From positions 1-17,614 of the forward strand of contig DXZL01000021.1 in assembly GCA_019419725.1 (NCBI GenBank): a DNA stretch of 17,614 nt, written 5' to 3'. Below the pieces are notes generated by a model. That model had not been told where the DNA came from, did no database searches, and saw nothing but the letters and a program-made list of their open reading frames with translations. Source of the stretch: Veillonella sp. Lineage in GTDB: Bacteria; Bacillota; Negativicutes; Veillonellales; Veillonellaceae. The first letter of the stretch is position 1. Each line of letters opens with the position of its first letter. Position numbers and translations under genes: made by a program. Of this stretch, positions 1 to 6,575 are shown piece after piece.

Positions 1-174
1 CCTGCATTCCTCGTTATCGTTTTGATGCCGTTCACATACAGCATCGCTAATGGTATCTCTGCAGGTCTTATTGCATACCCTCTACTCAAAATTATTGCAG
101 GTCGTGCAAAAGAGGTTAACTGGATTATGTACGTATTAGCGGTACTCGTTATCATCCGTTACGTATTCTTCTAA
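1..174 (+). CDS. NCS2-family purine (guanine/hypoxanthine) permease, C-terminal fragment
   Basis: Only the last 57 residues are in the window; the gene begins to the left. The reading frame is open from base 1 and stops at TAA 172-174. The fragment has the C-terminal signature of AzgA/PbuG-type permeases of the NCS2 (nucleobase:cation symporter 2) family: LMPFTYSIANGI, followed by a hydrophobic stretch, the basic pair-forming segment GRAKEVNW, and a last transmembrane helix ending RYVFF. Members of this family import guanine, hypoxanthine or adenine with protons across the cytoplasmic membrane. The exact substrate cannot be read from this fragment. A strong hairpin terminator follows 10 nt after the stop, so this is the last gene of its transcript. 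The family call is fairly secure from the motif; the substrate is inference. Confidence 0.85.
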   Translation, partial: PAFLVIVLMPFTYSIANGISAGLIAYPLLKIIAGRAKEVNWIMYVLAVLVIIRYVFF

Positions 175-183
175 TTAATAACT

Positions 184-240
184 AAAAGAACCTATCTCTA
201 AAGATATTAGTAAAATATCTAGGAGATAGGTTCTTTTTTT
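184..240. terminator. Rho-independent terminator between convergent genes
   Basis: A 15-nt arm (184-198, AAAAGAACCTATCTC) pairs with 223-237. A second inner inverted repeat (AGATATT 202-208 with AATATCT 214-220) extends the hairpin. A T-run ends the plus-strand copy at 234-240, which suits the purine permease. The minus-strand copy has a poorer T-run (TTCTTTTAG), so termination of the convergent gene ending at 255 is possible but less certain. Confidence 0.85.
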
Positions 241-254
241 ATTACTATTTAGTA

Positions 255-1586
255 TTAACGAATCGTTTTTACACCAATTAAGTCTGTACGACTTGGATCG
301 ATATCTTTTAATGGCACTACATGATTTCTATAAAAGTCTGCTTCAGATGCTTTCACAGGCACTTGGAAGAACAAGAAATACGCCATATTATCCTTGTACC
401 ACGTAACACTGCGTACTAAGCCCTTATCTACATCCCCTGTATATTGAACCTCCCCTATTGGCGTAGAGTCGCTCCACTGTACGTCATGGTACTCCCATGG
501 GATATATTCTTCAGGCCATACAGTATCCATAGAGTAGCTCATGCGGAAGACCATAGTATGATTTACCCAACGGCCACTGCGCTCTTGATACTCTTCACCT
601 TGCTTCCAATATACAGTTTCTAATACATCATTGTCATAAAAATGTGTAGCATAGTATGTATAGCCAAACGGTAAATAACTTGGTACAGATACGTCATAGG
701 ACATCTTATGAGATGCATTAATTACACCGCTAGGTAAACCGATGGTTTTGCTCGTAAGTATAGGCCACACAGAATTCGTATGTGTACGCAATGGTAACCC
801 AATCGTTTCATAAGGAGGCCAATCCGGGTCATCATTTTGTTTAACCTTTTTCGCATCGTTTTCTTCAACATTTTGCTTATCATTGCGGTCACCACGTAGT
901 CGAGTATCATCAGCAGCTACGTTACTCACAGGACCTACAGAGTCTACAATTTTGCTTACAAAGCTTTGGTTTCTTGAAGAAGCAAAGTAGAGCATATACA
1001 CTTTGTGATCTTTTTCCCAATAAGCGATTTGAATAGCGTCTTTACTATAACCTAACGTATGTACAGAAATCCCATTAGGGGTAGTAAAGCTGACTGCATC
1101 CTTAGCATTGTATTTTGTCTTTTCCAATATAGGATTTACTACTGTATCGATAGCCCAACCCATGCGATATACAATATCTGTATTAGAGAAGGTTAGCTTC
1201 GGACCAAATCCTCCATCACGGTCCGTTTCTGTATAAACGATTTCTAATACGTCATGGTCCTTGGCCTTTACATCACGTACTGCATAATCTTTAGGCATAT
1301 AAGATGGAACTTGTATAGGATAGCCAAATTCCTGCGCGGTACTCTCAATATTAGTTTCAACTAAATCATAATCATCAACTTGATCATACCAACGATAACG
1401 ATCAGAGAGTTTTTTATTATCATCGATGAGCTTTTTATTATCTATATCTACATCTCGTTCAACAGGAACCGTATTGCCATTTTTATCTATTAACGGGTAT
1501 GTAGCACTAACTGGCTGCACCCCAAAGGTACTTACTGCCGTAGCCATCGCGGCACATAAAACAGCAGATGTTATTATTTTCTTCAT
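255..1586 (-). CDS. Exported protein with two copies of the local paralogue domain
   Basis: 443 residues of unknown function. The start is placed at the ATG at 1586, not the upstream in-frame ATG at 1616, because AGAGGAGAG sits just before it and the protein then begins with a signal peptide (MKKII, hydrophobic core, PVSA at 25-28). Two divergent copies of one domain follow, at about residues 91-221 and 299-438. Each opens with VPSYxP and then a DVLExVY strand, an (I/V)(Y/F)RM segment, and a late AYW/TW strand. Between them lies a charged Asp/Asn/Lys linker (about 222-265). The second copy is the one closest to the two neighbouring paralogues and ends with the shared tail around IDPSR. The strand order resembles DUF4367, but that is a guess. 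It is the last gene of the three-gene minus-strand cluster; the gap to the gene upstream is 62 nt. Confidence 0.85.
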   Translation of the reverse strand: MKKIITSAVLCAAMATAVSTFGVQPVSATYPLIDKNGNTVPVERDVDIDNKKLIDDNKKLSDRYRWYDQVDDYDLVETNIESTAQEFGYPIQVPSYMPKDYAVRDVKAKDHDVLEIVYTETDRDGGFGPKLTFSNTDIVYRMGWAIDTVVNPILEKTKYNAKDAVSFTTPNGISVHTLGYSKDAIQIAYWEKDHKVYMLYFASSRNQSFVSKIVDSVGPVSNVAADDTRLRGDRNDKQNVEENDAKKVKQNDDPDWPPYETIGLPLRTHTNSVWPILTSKTIGLPSGVINASHKMSYDVSVPSYLPFGYTYYATHFYDNDVLETVYWKQGEEYQERSGRWVNHTMVFRMSYSMDTVWPEEYIPWEYHDVQWSDSTPIGEVQYTGDVDKGLVRSVTWYKDNMAYFLFFQVPVKASEADFYRNHVVPLKDIDPSRTDLIGVKTIR

Positions 1587-1640
1587 ATTCTCTCCTCTTC
1601 GAACGGTTACACACATTTCGCTTTATTCCAAATAAATTGC

Positions 1641-2069
1641 TACGTGAACTATCTATTTTTTACAGGCCCCACATGTTCCTTATAGAATTCCGCATCAACT
1701 GATTTCACAGGTTCTAAGAACAATAAGGAGTATGCCATACCGTCCTTTGTCCACGTAATGCTACGAATCAATTGTGCTGCTGGATCACCGGTATAAAAGA
1801 CTTCACCGGATTCACCTGGTTCAGACCATTCAAAGTCCTTATACTCAGCAGGAACATACGGTACATCTTTTACATCGTTCACGGAATAGCCCATTCTATA
1901 AACAAAAATACTACCGAGATTTTTCTTACCATCTCTATATGTTTGAGCATTTTTTATAAAGTATACAACCTCTAATACATTATTTTTGTCTTGACGCACT
2001 GTATAGACCTCATAACCATAAGGGATATAGCTAGGTGCCTTAACCTCATATGGAAGCTTCTGTGCTGCC
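1641..2069. repeat. Long direct repeat, copy A (3' part of second paralogue)
   Basis: This stretch aligns with 2511-2941 over its whole length at a visibly high nucleotide identity. For instance, the runs around TTACAGGC, CACATGTTCCTTATAGAATTC and GTCCACGTAATGCTACG are shared. Only one 2-nt gap is needed. It shows that the two genes arose by duplication recent enough to leave DNA similarity. Confidence 0.8.
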
Positions 2070-2317
2070 TCTCTTAAAAGTCCGTTAAAAGTATGCGCCT
2101 TTTGTGTATTCTCTATAGGCCAATCATGAAAGTGCCACTGTAAATGGTCAGTTCTAGGCTCTACATTTTTAAAATTATGTCCTAGCTTAAGTGTTTTAGT
2201 AGATACAGACTGATCTCTAGTATCAGGAGTATACACCGTTTCTGCTGTTGCCATTCCTACAGATAGTAGCCCAGTAACGATAACAGCTAAAACGGACTTG
2301 TACATTGTTTTTCTCAT
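1649..2317 (-). CDS. Exported protein, single paralogue domain, C-terminal tail lost by frameshift
   Basis: 222 residues with a signal peptide (1-25, ending MATA). The start ATG at 2317 follows AAAGAGGAA. After a variable stretch (26-90), one domain copy at 92-220 aligns without gaps to the 253-residue neighbour: PSYIPYGY, NNVLEVVY, FVYRMGYS, EYKDFEWSE, GESGEVFYTG, IRSITWTKDGMAYS, EFYKEHV. The protein stops at PVKNR, where both paralogues continue with an IDxSR tail. At DNA level the two bases that would complete a Thr codon are absent between about 1655 and 1661. Restoring them gives TIDSSRSNLFG in frame. The domain core is intact, so the product may still work. Function unknown; probably transcribed with the flanking paralogues. 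Confidence 0.82.
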   Translation of the reverse strand: MRKTMYKSVLAVIVTGLLSVGMATAETVYTPDTRDQSVSTKTLKLGHNFKNVEPRTDHLQWHFHDWPIENTQKAHTFNGLLREAAQKLPYEVKAPSYIPYGYEVYTVRQDKNNVLEVVYFIKNAQTYRDGKKNLGSIFVYRMGYSVNDVKDVPYVPAEYKDFEWSEPGESGEVFYTGDPAAQLIRSITWTKDGMAYSLLFLEPVKSVDAEFYKEHVGPVKNR

Positions 2318-2427
2318 ATTTTTTCCTCTTTATAAACGATTACGAATTTCACCAATCGATTAAGAGTTTTACCGACATTACACAATATATTATTCTAGAT
2401 ATAGTTTATATAACATCAGTGTATCTG

Positions 2428-3189
2428 CTAAGGAATCATTCGTTCTTTATCGTATTCATCTCTTGTTTTGTTTGAAAACTTCGTAACCGGATAGTTTCCT
2501 AACAATTCATAACGTGAGCTATCTATAGTTTTTACAGGCACCACATGTTCCTTATAGAATTCAGCATCAACTGCTTTCACAGGTTCTAAGAAGAATAAGG
2601 AGTACGCCATGCCGCCTTCCGTCCACGTAATGCTACGGATTAGTTGTACTCCTGGCTTACCTGTATAATACACCTTGCCAGATTCACCTTGTTCAGACCA
2701 TTCATAGTCCTTGTACTCTGCAGGAATATACGCTGTATCTCTTACGGTATCCAAGGAATATCCCATTCGATAAGCCATAACATTAGTAATAAATTTATTC
2801 CCATCCTGGTAGATAGGCCCGCCTCTTTTGTAATATACAACCTCTAAGACATCATTTTGATCGTGACGCGCTGTATAAAGCTGATATCCAAAAGGTATAT
2901 AACTAGGTACTTCAGCCTCATAAGGCAATTTCTGAATAGCCTCTGCTACCCCCTTAAAATTACGGGCACCGTCTTGAGTCATCATAGGCCATCCCACTAA
3001 TTGCGTTCTTGGTATTTGTATAATTGCAGAAGCATTATTCATGTTTGGCGTAATATTTTTAGACTTAGATACGGCCTCAGAATTATTATTAGATACAGAC
3101 TGATCAACAGTATCTGCAGATACATAGCTTGCAGATAGTAAAGCAACAGCTATAGCAGCTAAAAGCGTCTTACACATTATTTTTCTCAT
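2428..3189 (-). CDS. Exported protein, single paralogue domain with extra C-terminal tail
   Basis: 253 residues, the promoter-proximal member of the three-gene cluster. The ATG at 3189 is preceded by GGAGAG. A signal peptide covers about 1-25 (ends YVSA). An Asn/Ser-rich spacer (28-60) leads to the shared domain at 92-231, with PSYIPFGY, NDVLEVVYY, MAYRMGYS, EYKDYEWSE, SITWTEGGMAYSLFF and the IDSSRYELLG tail. The final 22 residues are charged and absent from the other two genes. There is a Cys at residue 6 but no lipobox at the cleavage site, so I read it as a secreted or periplasmic soluble protein rather than a lipoprotein. No catalytic residue pattern is evident and function is unknown. 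It is 110 nt upstream of the next paralogue with no terminator between, so co-transcription is likely. Confidence 0.85.
   Translation of the reverse strand: MRKIMCKTLLAAIAVALLSASYVSADTVDQSVSNNNSEAVSKSKNITPNMNNASAIIQIPRTQLVGWPMMTQDGARNFKGVAEAIQKLPYEAEVPSYIPFGYQLYTARHDQNDVLEVVYYKRGGPIYQDGNKFITNVMAYRMGYSLDTVRDTAYIPAEYKDYEWSEQGESGKVYYTGKPGVQLIRSITWTEGGMAYSLFFLEPVKAVDAEFYKEHVVPVKTIDSSRYELLGNYPVTKFSNKTRDEYDKERMIP
2511..2941. repeat. Long direct repeat, copy B (3' part of third paralogue)
   Basis: Partner of 1641-2069, offset by about 870-872 bp. This copy keeps the two bases (AG on the plus strand, 2527-2528) that copy A lacks. Such directly repeated DNA is a substrate for recombination and could delete or duplicate one gene. 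Confidence 0.8.
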
Positions 3190-3249
3190 ATTCTCTCCGC
3201 TTATAAAAAAATATAATATACTTCACACATATAATGATATATTTTCTTA

Positions 3250-3291
3250 TTTATATCAGAATCCAGCTACCTTTTCTGTAGCTCTAGCTAC
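3250..3291 (-). promoter_or_regulatory. Possible promoter with palindrome upstream of the exported-protein cluster
   Basis: On the minus strand an extended -10 (TGATATAAA, plus 3250-3258) lies 61 nt upstream of the ATG. No good -35 is seen. About 20 nt further upstream is a perfect inverted repeat GTAGCT-CT-AGCTAC (3278-3291), and a further AGCTAC lies at 3265-3270. The arrangement could be an operator, but this is an inference from position only. Confidence 0.3.
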
Positions 3292-3367
3292 TTCATAAAA
3301 CTTTTATAAAACCTATCCTAAAAGTAAGTTCTCTTAATTAGAGAGCTATATTGTATTTATTTTGCAT

Positions 3368-3416
3368 AAAAAAATCCTACTGAACACTATATCATAATAG
3401 AGTTCAATAGGATTTT
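3368..3416 (-). terminator. Rho-independent terminator of the NimA-like gene
   Basis: AAAATCCTACTGAAC (3371-3385) pairs with 3402-3416 with one G-U pair. On the minus strand the hairpin is followed by seven T residues (3374-3368). It begins a few bases after the stop codon of the gene ending at 3423, and it also insulates the exported-protein cluster from that gene. Confidence 0.88.
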
Positions 3417-3422
3417 GTATCA

Positions 3423-3935
3423 TTATTTATTTAATGGAGGCATAATAGCATCTTGCTCAAGTTGTCTTCGTCTTTTTGCCGTATAATCTACCACTTTAAT
3501 TTGAACTACGCCTACAGAGTTTACCATGGCTTCCGTAAAAGTAAACTCACGACTTGTCTGATGTTTCATCAATACTTGTAAACCATGAGCCTTTTCATCA
3601 ATAGACTCTAAATAGGTAGCCTCTCCTCGACCCATCACACTAGAGTATACCGAGCTATATTTGCATGGTATATCTCCACCTGAAACGAGGGCTTCATCGC
3701 TACCATCAATTTCAATAAATACATGGGGATTCGCTTGAATCAAATCAAACTTCTTCCCTTCACAATGGCCATGAACATAGATATAAAGTATCTCATCTGT
3801 AAATTCGTATCCAAAATGTAAGGGCACCACGTAAGGGTAATCACCATCCATCATGCCTAGGTGAATGATTCGAGTACTATTTAAAATACCCTTAATTTCA
3901 TCTATATCTGTAACCTTGCGGTCTTGTCGTCTCAT
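3423..3935 (-). CDS. NimA-like pyridoxamine 5'-phosphate oxidase-fold protein
   Basis: 170 residues. It has the split-barrel flavin-binding fold of the NimA/PNPOx-like family: MRRQDRKVTDIDEI at the N-terminus, a PYVVPLHFGYE strand pair, HGHCEGKK (where family members have HxAxxGxK), NPHVFIEID, YSSVMGRGEAT, and a closing strand VVQIKVVDYTAKRRR. Family members bind FMN or heme and some reduce nitroimidazoles; the substrate here is unknown. The ATG at 3935 is chosen because GGAGG lies 5-9 nt upstream; a GTG four codons earlier (3947) would put the start inside that ribosome site. It is transcribed alone: own candidate promoter at 3977-4004 and own terminator at 3368-3416. Family assignment is strong; the enzyme activity is inference. 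Confidence 0.88.
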   Translation of the reverse strand: MRRQDRKVTDIDEIKGILNSTRIIHLGMMDGDYPYVVPLHFGYEFTDEILYIYVHGHCEGKKFDLIQANPHVFIEIDGSDEALVSGGDIPCKYSSVYSSVMGRGEATYLESIDEKAHGLQVLMKHQTSREFTFTEAMVNSVGVVQIKVVDYTAKRRRQLEQDAIMPPLNK

Positions 3936-3976
3936 AATAGCCTCCACGGTTTTACGTAAAAGATAATCTATGTATT

Positions 3977-4004
3977 ATTATAGCAAATTTTTTAAACCTT
4001 TTAA
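3977..4004 (-). promoter_or_regulatory. Candidate promoter of the NimA-like gene
   Basis: On the minus strand there is a perfect -10 TATAAT (plus 3977-3982) with a weak -35 TTAAAA (3999-4004) at 16-nt spacing. It lies about 40 nt upstream of the start codon. The -10 is convincing and the -35 is not. Confidence 0.5.
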
Positions 4005-4097
4005 GGCATAGTATCCTTCTAAAAATTATGAATAATTTCTCTTTTATTCGTATATTGATAATACTTTTCTTTCTATATGTCTACTGTAAAAATACAT

Positions 4098-4126
4098 TTG
4101 ACTTTTTGCAATAGATACTGTATTAT
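4098..4126 (+). promoter_or_regulatory. Sigma-70-type promoter of the cycA-like gene
   Basis: TTGACT (4098-4103) and TATTAT (4121-4126) are separated by exactly 17 nt. Transcription would start near 4133, giving a leader of about 90 nt that contains the hairpin at 4159-4185. Confidence 0.8.
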
Positions 4127-4158
4127 AAGAAAATAGTTTTATAGATTCTATAGATTAT

Positions 4159-4185
4159 AAAAGCTATGGTCATCCATGGCTTTTT
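4159..4185 (+). terminator. Leader terminator-like hairpin (possible attenuator) before the cycA-like gene
   Basis: AAAAGCTATGG (4159-4169) and CCATGGCTTTT (4174-4184) pair over 11 positions with one G-U pair around a TCAT loop, followed by T-rich DNA (TTTTTATATTT). It sits downstream of the promoter at 4098-4126 and 38 nt upstream of the ATG. If it folds it would stop transcription after about 50 nt. An A/T repeat just upstream (ATAGATTCTATAGATT, 4141-4156) could take part in an alternative fold. I see no known riboswitch or T-box motif. Confidence 0.6.
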
Positions 4186-4222
4186 ATATTTGTAGATAGT
4201 TTGTAGAAAAGAGGTCTTTACT

Positions 4223-5665
4223 ATGTCTGATACGCATCAGTTAAAACGGGGCCTTAAGAACCGGCACGTACAGTTGCTCGCCATTGGCGGTGCCATCGGT
4301 ACAGGCTTGTTCTTAGGCTCCGGTCGTGCCATTCACTTGGCCGGTCCATCCATTATTTTCGCCTACCTTATTACAGGTATTATCTGCTTCTTTATCATGA
4401 GAGCATTAGGCGAATTATTATTATCCAACTTGAATCACCACTCTTTTATCGATTTCGTAGAAGATTATTTAGGTGATCGAGCAGCATTTATCACAGGATG
4501 GACATACTGGTTCTGTTGGCTTTCACTAGCCATGGCCGATTTAACAGCCGTAGGCCTCTATATGCAGTTCTGGATACCGTGGCTGCCTCAATGGATACCC
4601 GCCCTTGTCGTCTTAGTGGCATTGCTATTAATGAACTTAACAGCCGTAAAGTACTTCGGTGAAATGGAATTCTGGTTTGCCTTGATTAAGGTAATCGCCA
4701 TCATCTCCCTCATTATCATCGGTATCATCATGATTGTCACAGGTTTTACTACAGATGCAGGCGTTGCCGCCTTTAGTAATATGTGGAATTATGGGGGCTG
4801 GTTCCCGAACGGAACAATGGGCTTTATCTTATCATTCCAAATGGTTGTATTTGCTTTCACAGGTATCGAGCTCGTAGGTTTGACAGCTGGTGAGACGGAA
4901 GATCCTGAAAAGGTTATTCCTATGGCGATTAACAACATCCCTTTACGCATTATTTTGTTCTATGTGGGCTCTTTGGCCATCATTATGAGCATTTATCCTT
5001 GGACAGCCGTCAACCCATCTGCTAGCCCATTTGTGGCCGTATTTACAGCAGTTGGTATTGCAGCTGCTGCAGGCATCGTAAACTTTGTAGTTCTTACATC
5101 TGCTGCATCTGCAACAAACTCTGGTATCTTTAGTACAGGCCGTATGATTTACGCCCTTGCTAAACGCGGTCATGCGCCAAGCTCTATGCGCCGCTTAACC
5201 CACAGCAGTGTACCATACCAAGCAACCATTTTCTCCGCTGCAGTACTATTGATTACAGTTGTACTCAACTATGTAATGCCAGAAGCAGTATTCGTTATGA
5301 TTACATCTATCTCTACATTCTGCTTCATCTTTATTTGGGCAATGATGGTTATTTGTCACCTTAAATATCGCAAGAAAAACCCTGAATTAGCGGCACAATC
5401 TAAATTCAAGATGCCTCTATTCCCAGTGATGAATTACATCATCCTTGCGTTCTTTGTTTTCATTCTAGGCATTCTCGCCCTAAACGAAGACACTCGAATT
5501 GCCCTCTTGTTTACACCAATTTGGTTCGTTATTCTCTGGGCCTTCTACTCCATGCTTAATACAGATGATGAAGATGCACTCAGTGAGGAACTTATTGAGA
5601 TGGCTGGTGTAAAAGAAATTTACAAAAAACCTAAAAAAGAAGATTCTGACGATTACGTAATCTAA
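4223..5665 (+). CDS. cycA: CycA-like D-serine/D-alanine/glycine permease (APC superfamily)
   Basis: 480 residues, a 12-helix cytoplasmic membrane amino-acid:proton symporter of the AAT family. The N-terminus carries RGLKNRHVQLLAIGGAIGTG, the unwound helix-1 substrate site (IGGAIGTGLF, 21-30), then AGPSIIFAY and MRALGELLLSNL. Long runs match what I recall of E. coli CycA (470 residues): GWTYWFCW, KYFGEMEFWFALIK, FAFTGIELVG, ETEDPEKVIP, NFVVLTSAASATNSG, and FFVF near the end. The likely substrates are D-Ala, D-Ser, Gly and perhaps L-Ala, useful for peptidoglycan precursors or nitrogen. AAGAGG precedes the ATG. It is the only complete plus-strand gene here, in its own transcript, with a promoter at 4098, a leader hairpin and a terminator at 5710. 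Subfamily is likely; substrate range is inference. Confidence 0.9.
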   Translation: MSDTHQLKRGLKNRHVQLLAIGGAIGTGLFLGSGRAIHLAGPSIIFAYLITGIICFFIMRALGELLLSNLNHHSFIDFVEDYLGDRAAFITGWTYWFCWLSLAMADLTAVGLYMQFWIPWLPQWIPALVVLVALLLMNLTAVKYFGEMEFWFALIKVIAIISLIIIGIIMIVTGFTTDAGVAAFSNMWNYGGWFPNGTMGFILSFQMVVFAFTGIELVGLTAGETEDPEKVIPMAINNIPLRIILFYVGSLAIIMSIYPWTAVNPSASPFVAVFTAVGIAAAAGIVNFVVLTSAASATNSGIFSTGRMIYALAKRGHAPSSMRRLTHSSVPYQATIFSAAVLLITVVLNYVMPEAVFVMITSISTFCFIFIWAMMVICHLKYRKKNPELAAQSKFKMPLFPVMNYIILAFFVFILGILALNEDTRIALLFTPIWFVILWAFYSMLNTDDEDALSEELIEMAGVKEIYKKPKKEDSDDYVI

Positions 5666-5693
5666 TAAAAGGCGATTACATAAGCTAATAAAA
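5650..5693 (+). repeat. 21-bp tandem duplication spanning the cycA stop codon
   Basis: CGATTACGTAATCTAATAAAA (21 bases, given as two parts: CGATTACGTAA at 5650-5660 and TCTAATAAAA at 5661-5670) recurs at 5673-5693 with two mismatches. The first copy includes the last codons and the TAA stop; the period is 23 bp, so the second copy is out of frame and non-coding. Confidence 0.75.
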
Positions 5694-5709
5694 TTTGTCT
5701 ATGTAACAT

Positions 5710-5751
5710 AACAGAAAGCCCGTGCATATCATAGCACGGGCTTTTCTGTTA
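5710..5751. terminator. Bidirectional terminator between cycA and the convergent exported-protein gene
   Basis: AACAGAAAGCCCGTGC (5710-5725) pairs with 5734-5750 with one bulged T, loop ATATCATA. A T-run is present in the 3' arm on both strands. The outer arm reaches the TAA stop (5749-5751) of the minus-strand gene, so the last codon is part of the stem. Confidence 0.88.
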
Positions 5752-6321
5752 CCTCATAGTAGGGAAGTTTTGTTGTTCATATTGTTGTTGATACGCTGTG
5801 AGATTGCTTGTATCTTCATCGTAGTTAAAGATTGTTTTACTGCGATATCCACCTTGCGTAATGATGATATCGATAGAGGACGGCACCTCTTGACCAGTAC
5901 GTTGCAAATGGTTAACTAGCTCTTGTAAAGCTTCATTTTGGCGCATGGAACCAGCCATGTATTTACCTTTAGATAAACCAGTATTTCTAATGACTTGACC
6001 ATTATATACTTGACCATTTTTATCTGTGTAATAGAATCGTACAGCTGATTTATCTCCTGTAGGTACAGCTTTAATATAGATGGTTTTCCAATTTTTCTTA
6101 ACCATCACTCTTGTAGCATCTGCTAACTTATTAGATAAACGTTGTGTTTCTTTATTTGCAGATTTAGATACACCATTGACTTGCTGAATTTCATCATTCA
6201 TAGGCATATCAATAAGTGCCATACTAGGATCTTGTTGTACCTTCTTCGCATCTGCAGGCTGAACCGCCAACACACCAACGGCTGCCATTACAGCTAACGT
6301 TGTAAGAGCAAATTTCTTCAT
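5749..6321 (-). CDS. Small exported protein with possible YezG/DUF600-like domain
   Basis: 190 residues. The ATG at 6321 is chosen because GAGGAGAG lies just upstream and the product then starts with a clean signal peptide (MKKFALTT, hydrophobic core, QPADA at about 19-23). The 21 extra residues of the longer frame have no ribosome site. After a polar stretch (25-60) the mature domain reads WKTIYIKAVP, AVRFYYTD, QVYNGQVI, a helix around LQELVNHLQ, SIDIIITQGGYRS, then FNYDED. This order (W..IY strand, FYY strand, helix, final FNYD) resembles the YezG/DUF600 fold, which in Bacillus is a cytoplasmic antitoxin/immunity family. That match is my reading, not a search result, and an exported version would be unusual. 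The promoter at 6374-6402 serves it alone. Confidence 0.8.
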   Translation of the reverse strand: MKKFALTTLAVMAAVGVLAVQPADAKKVQQDPSMALIDMPMNDEIQQVNGVSKSANKETQRLSNKLADATRVMVKKNWKTIYIKAVPTGDKSAVRFYYTDKNGQVYNGQVIRNTGLSKGKYMAGSMRQNEALQELVNHLQRTGQEVPSSIDIIITQGGYRSKTIFNYDEDTSNLTAYQQQYEQQNFPTMR

Positions 6322-6373
6322 TATATCTCTCCTCAGATAGGATTCCCTAAACAAATTATATTTTACACAATAC

Positions 6374-6402
6374 ATTATATTCACTTAGGGCATAAATTTC
6401 AA
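6374..6402 (-). promoter_or_regulatory. Sigma-70-type promoter of the small exported-protein gene
   Basis: On the minus strand TTGAAA (plus 6397-6402) and TATAAT (plus 6374-6379) are separated by 17 nt. The start point would be near 6367, giving a leader of about 46 nt ending in a strong ribosome site. Confidence 0.82.
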
Positions 6403-6508
6403 GTCAGTCTATTTTCTAAACTTCTATCCTTTATTACCTAGTTTCATAGTAGCATAGAACCCCCTCTCTCTTAGCTATAGTATAGCGAAATCTCTAAACT
6501 AATAAAAG

Positions 6509-6569
6509 AAAAGGCTTTAACCATTTCTTGGCGAAATTTATTTCGTCGATTATCGGTTAAAGCCTTTTT
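6509..6569 (-). terminator. Rho-independent terminator of the cation diffusion facilitator gene
   Basis: AAAAGGCTTTAACC (6509-6522) pairs perfectly with 6555-6568. A smaller hairpin (GCGAAA 6531-6536 with TTTCGT 6541-6546) sits in the loop. The minus-strand 3' side runs TTCTTTTATT. It lies just after the stop at 6576. The rest of 6322-6508 holds the promoter above and nothing else I can name. Confidence 0.87.
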
Positions 6570-6575
6570 ATTCTA

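Noticed and set aside
3936..3947. Upstream GTG start for the NimA-like gene
   Set aside because: The GTG overlaps the ribosome site of the ATG at 3935, and the family N-terminus begins with MRR.
4166..4195. Nine-codon leader peptide frame (ATG to TAG) inside the cycA leader hairpin
   Set aside because: No ribosome site precedes it, it lies within the stem, and it has no run of a regulatory amino acid.
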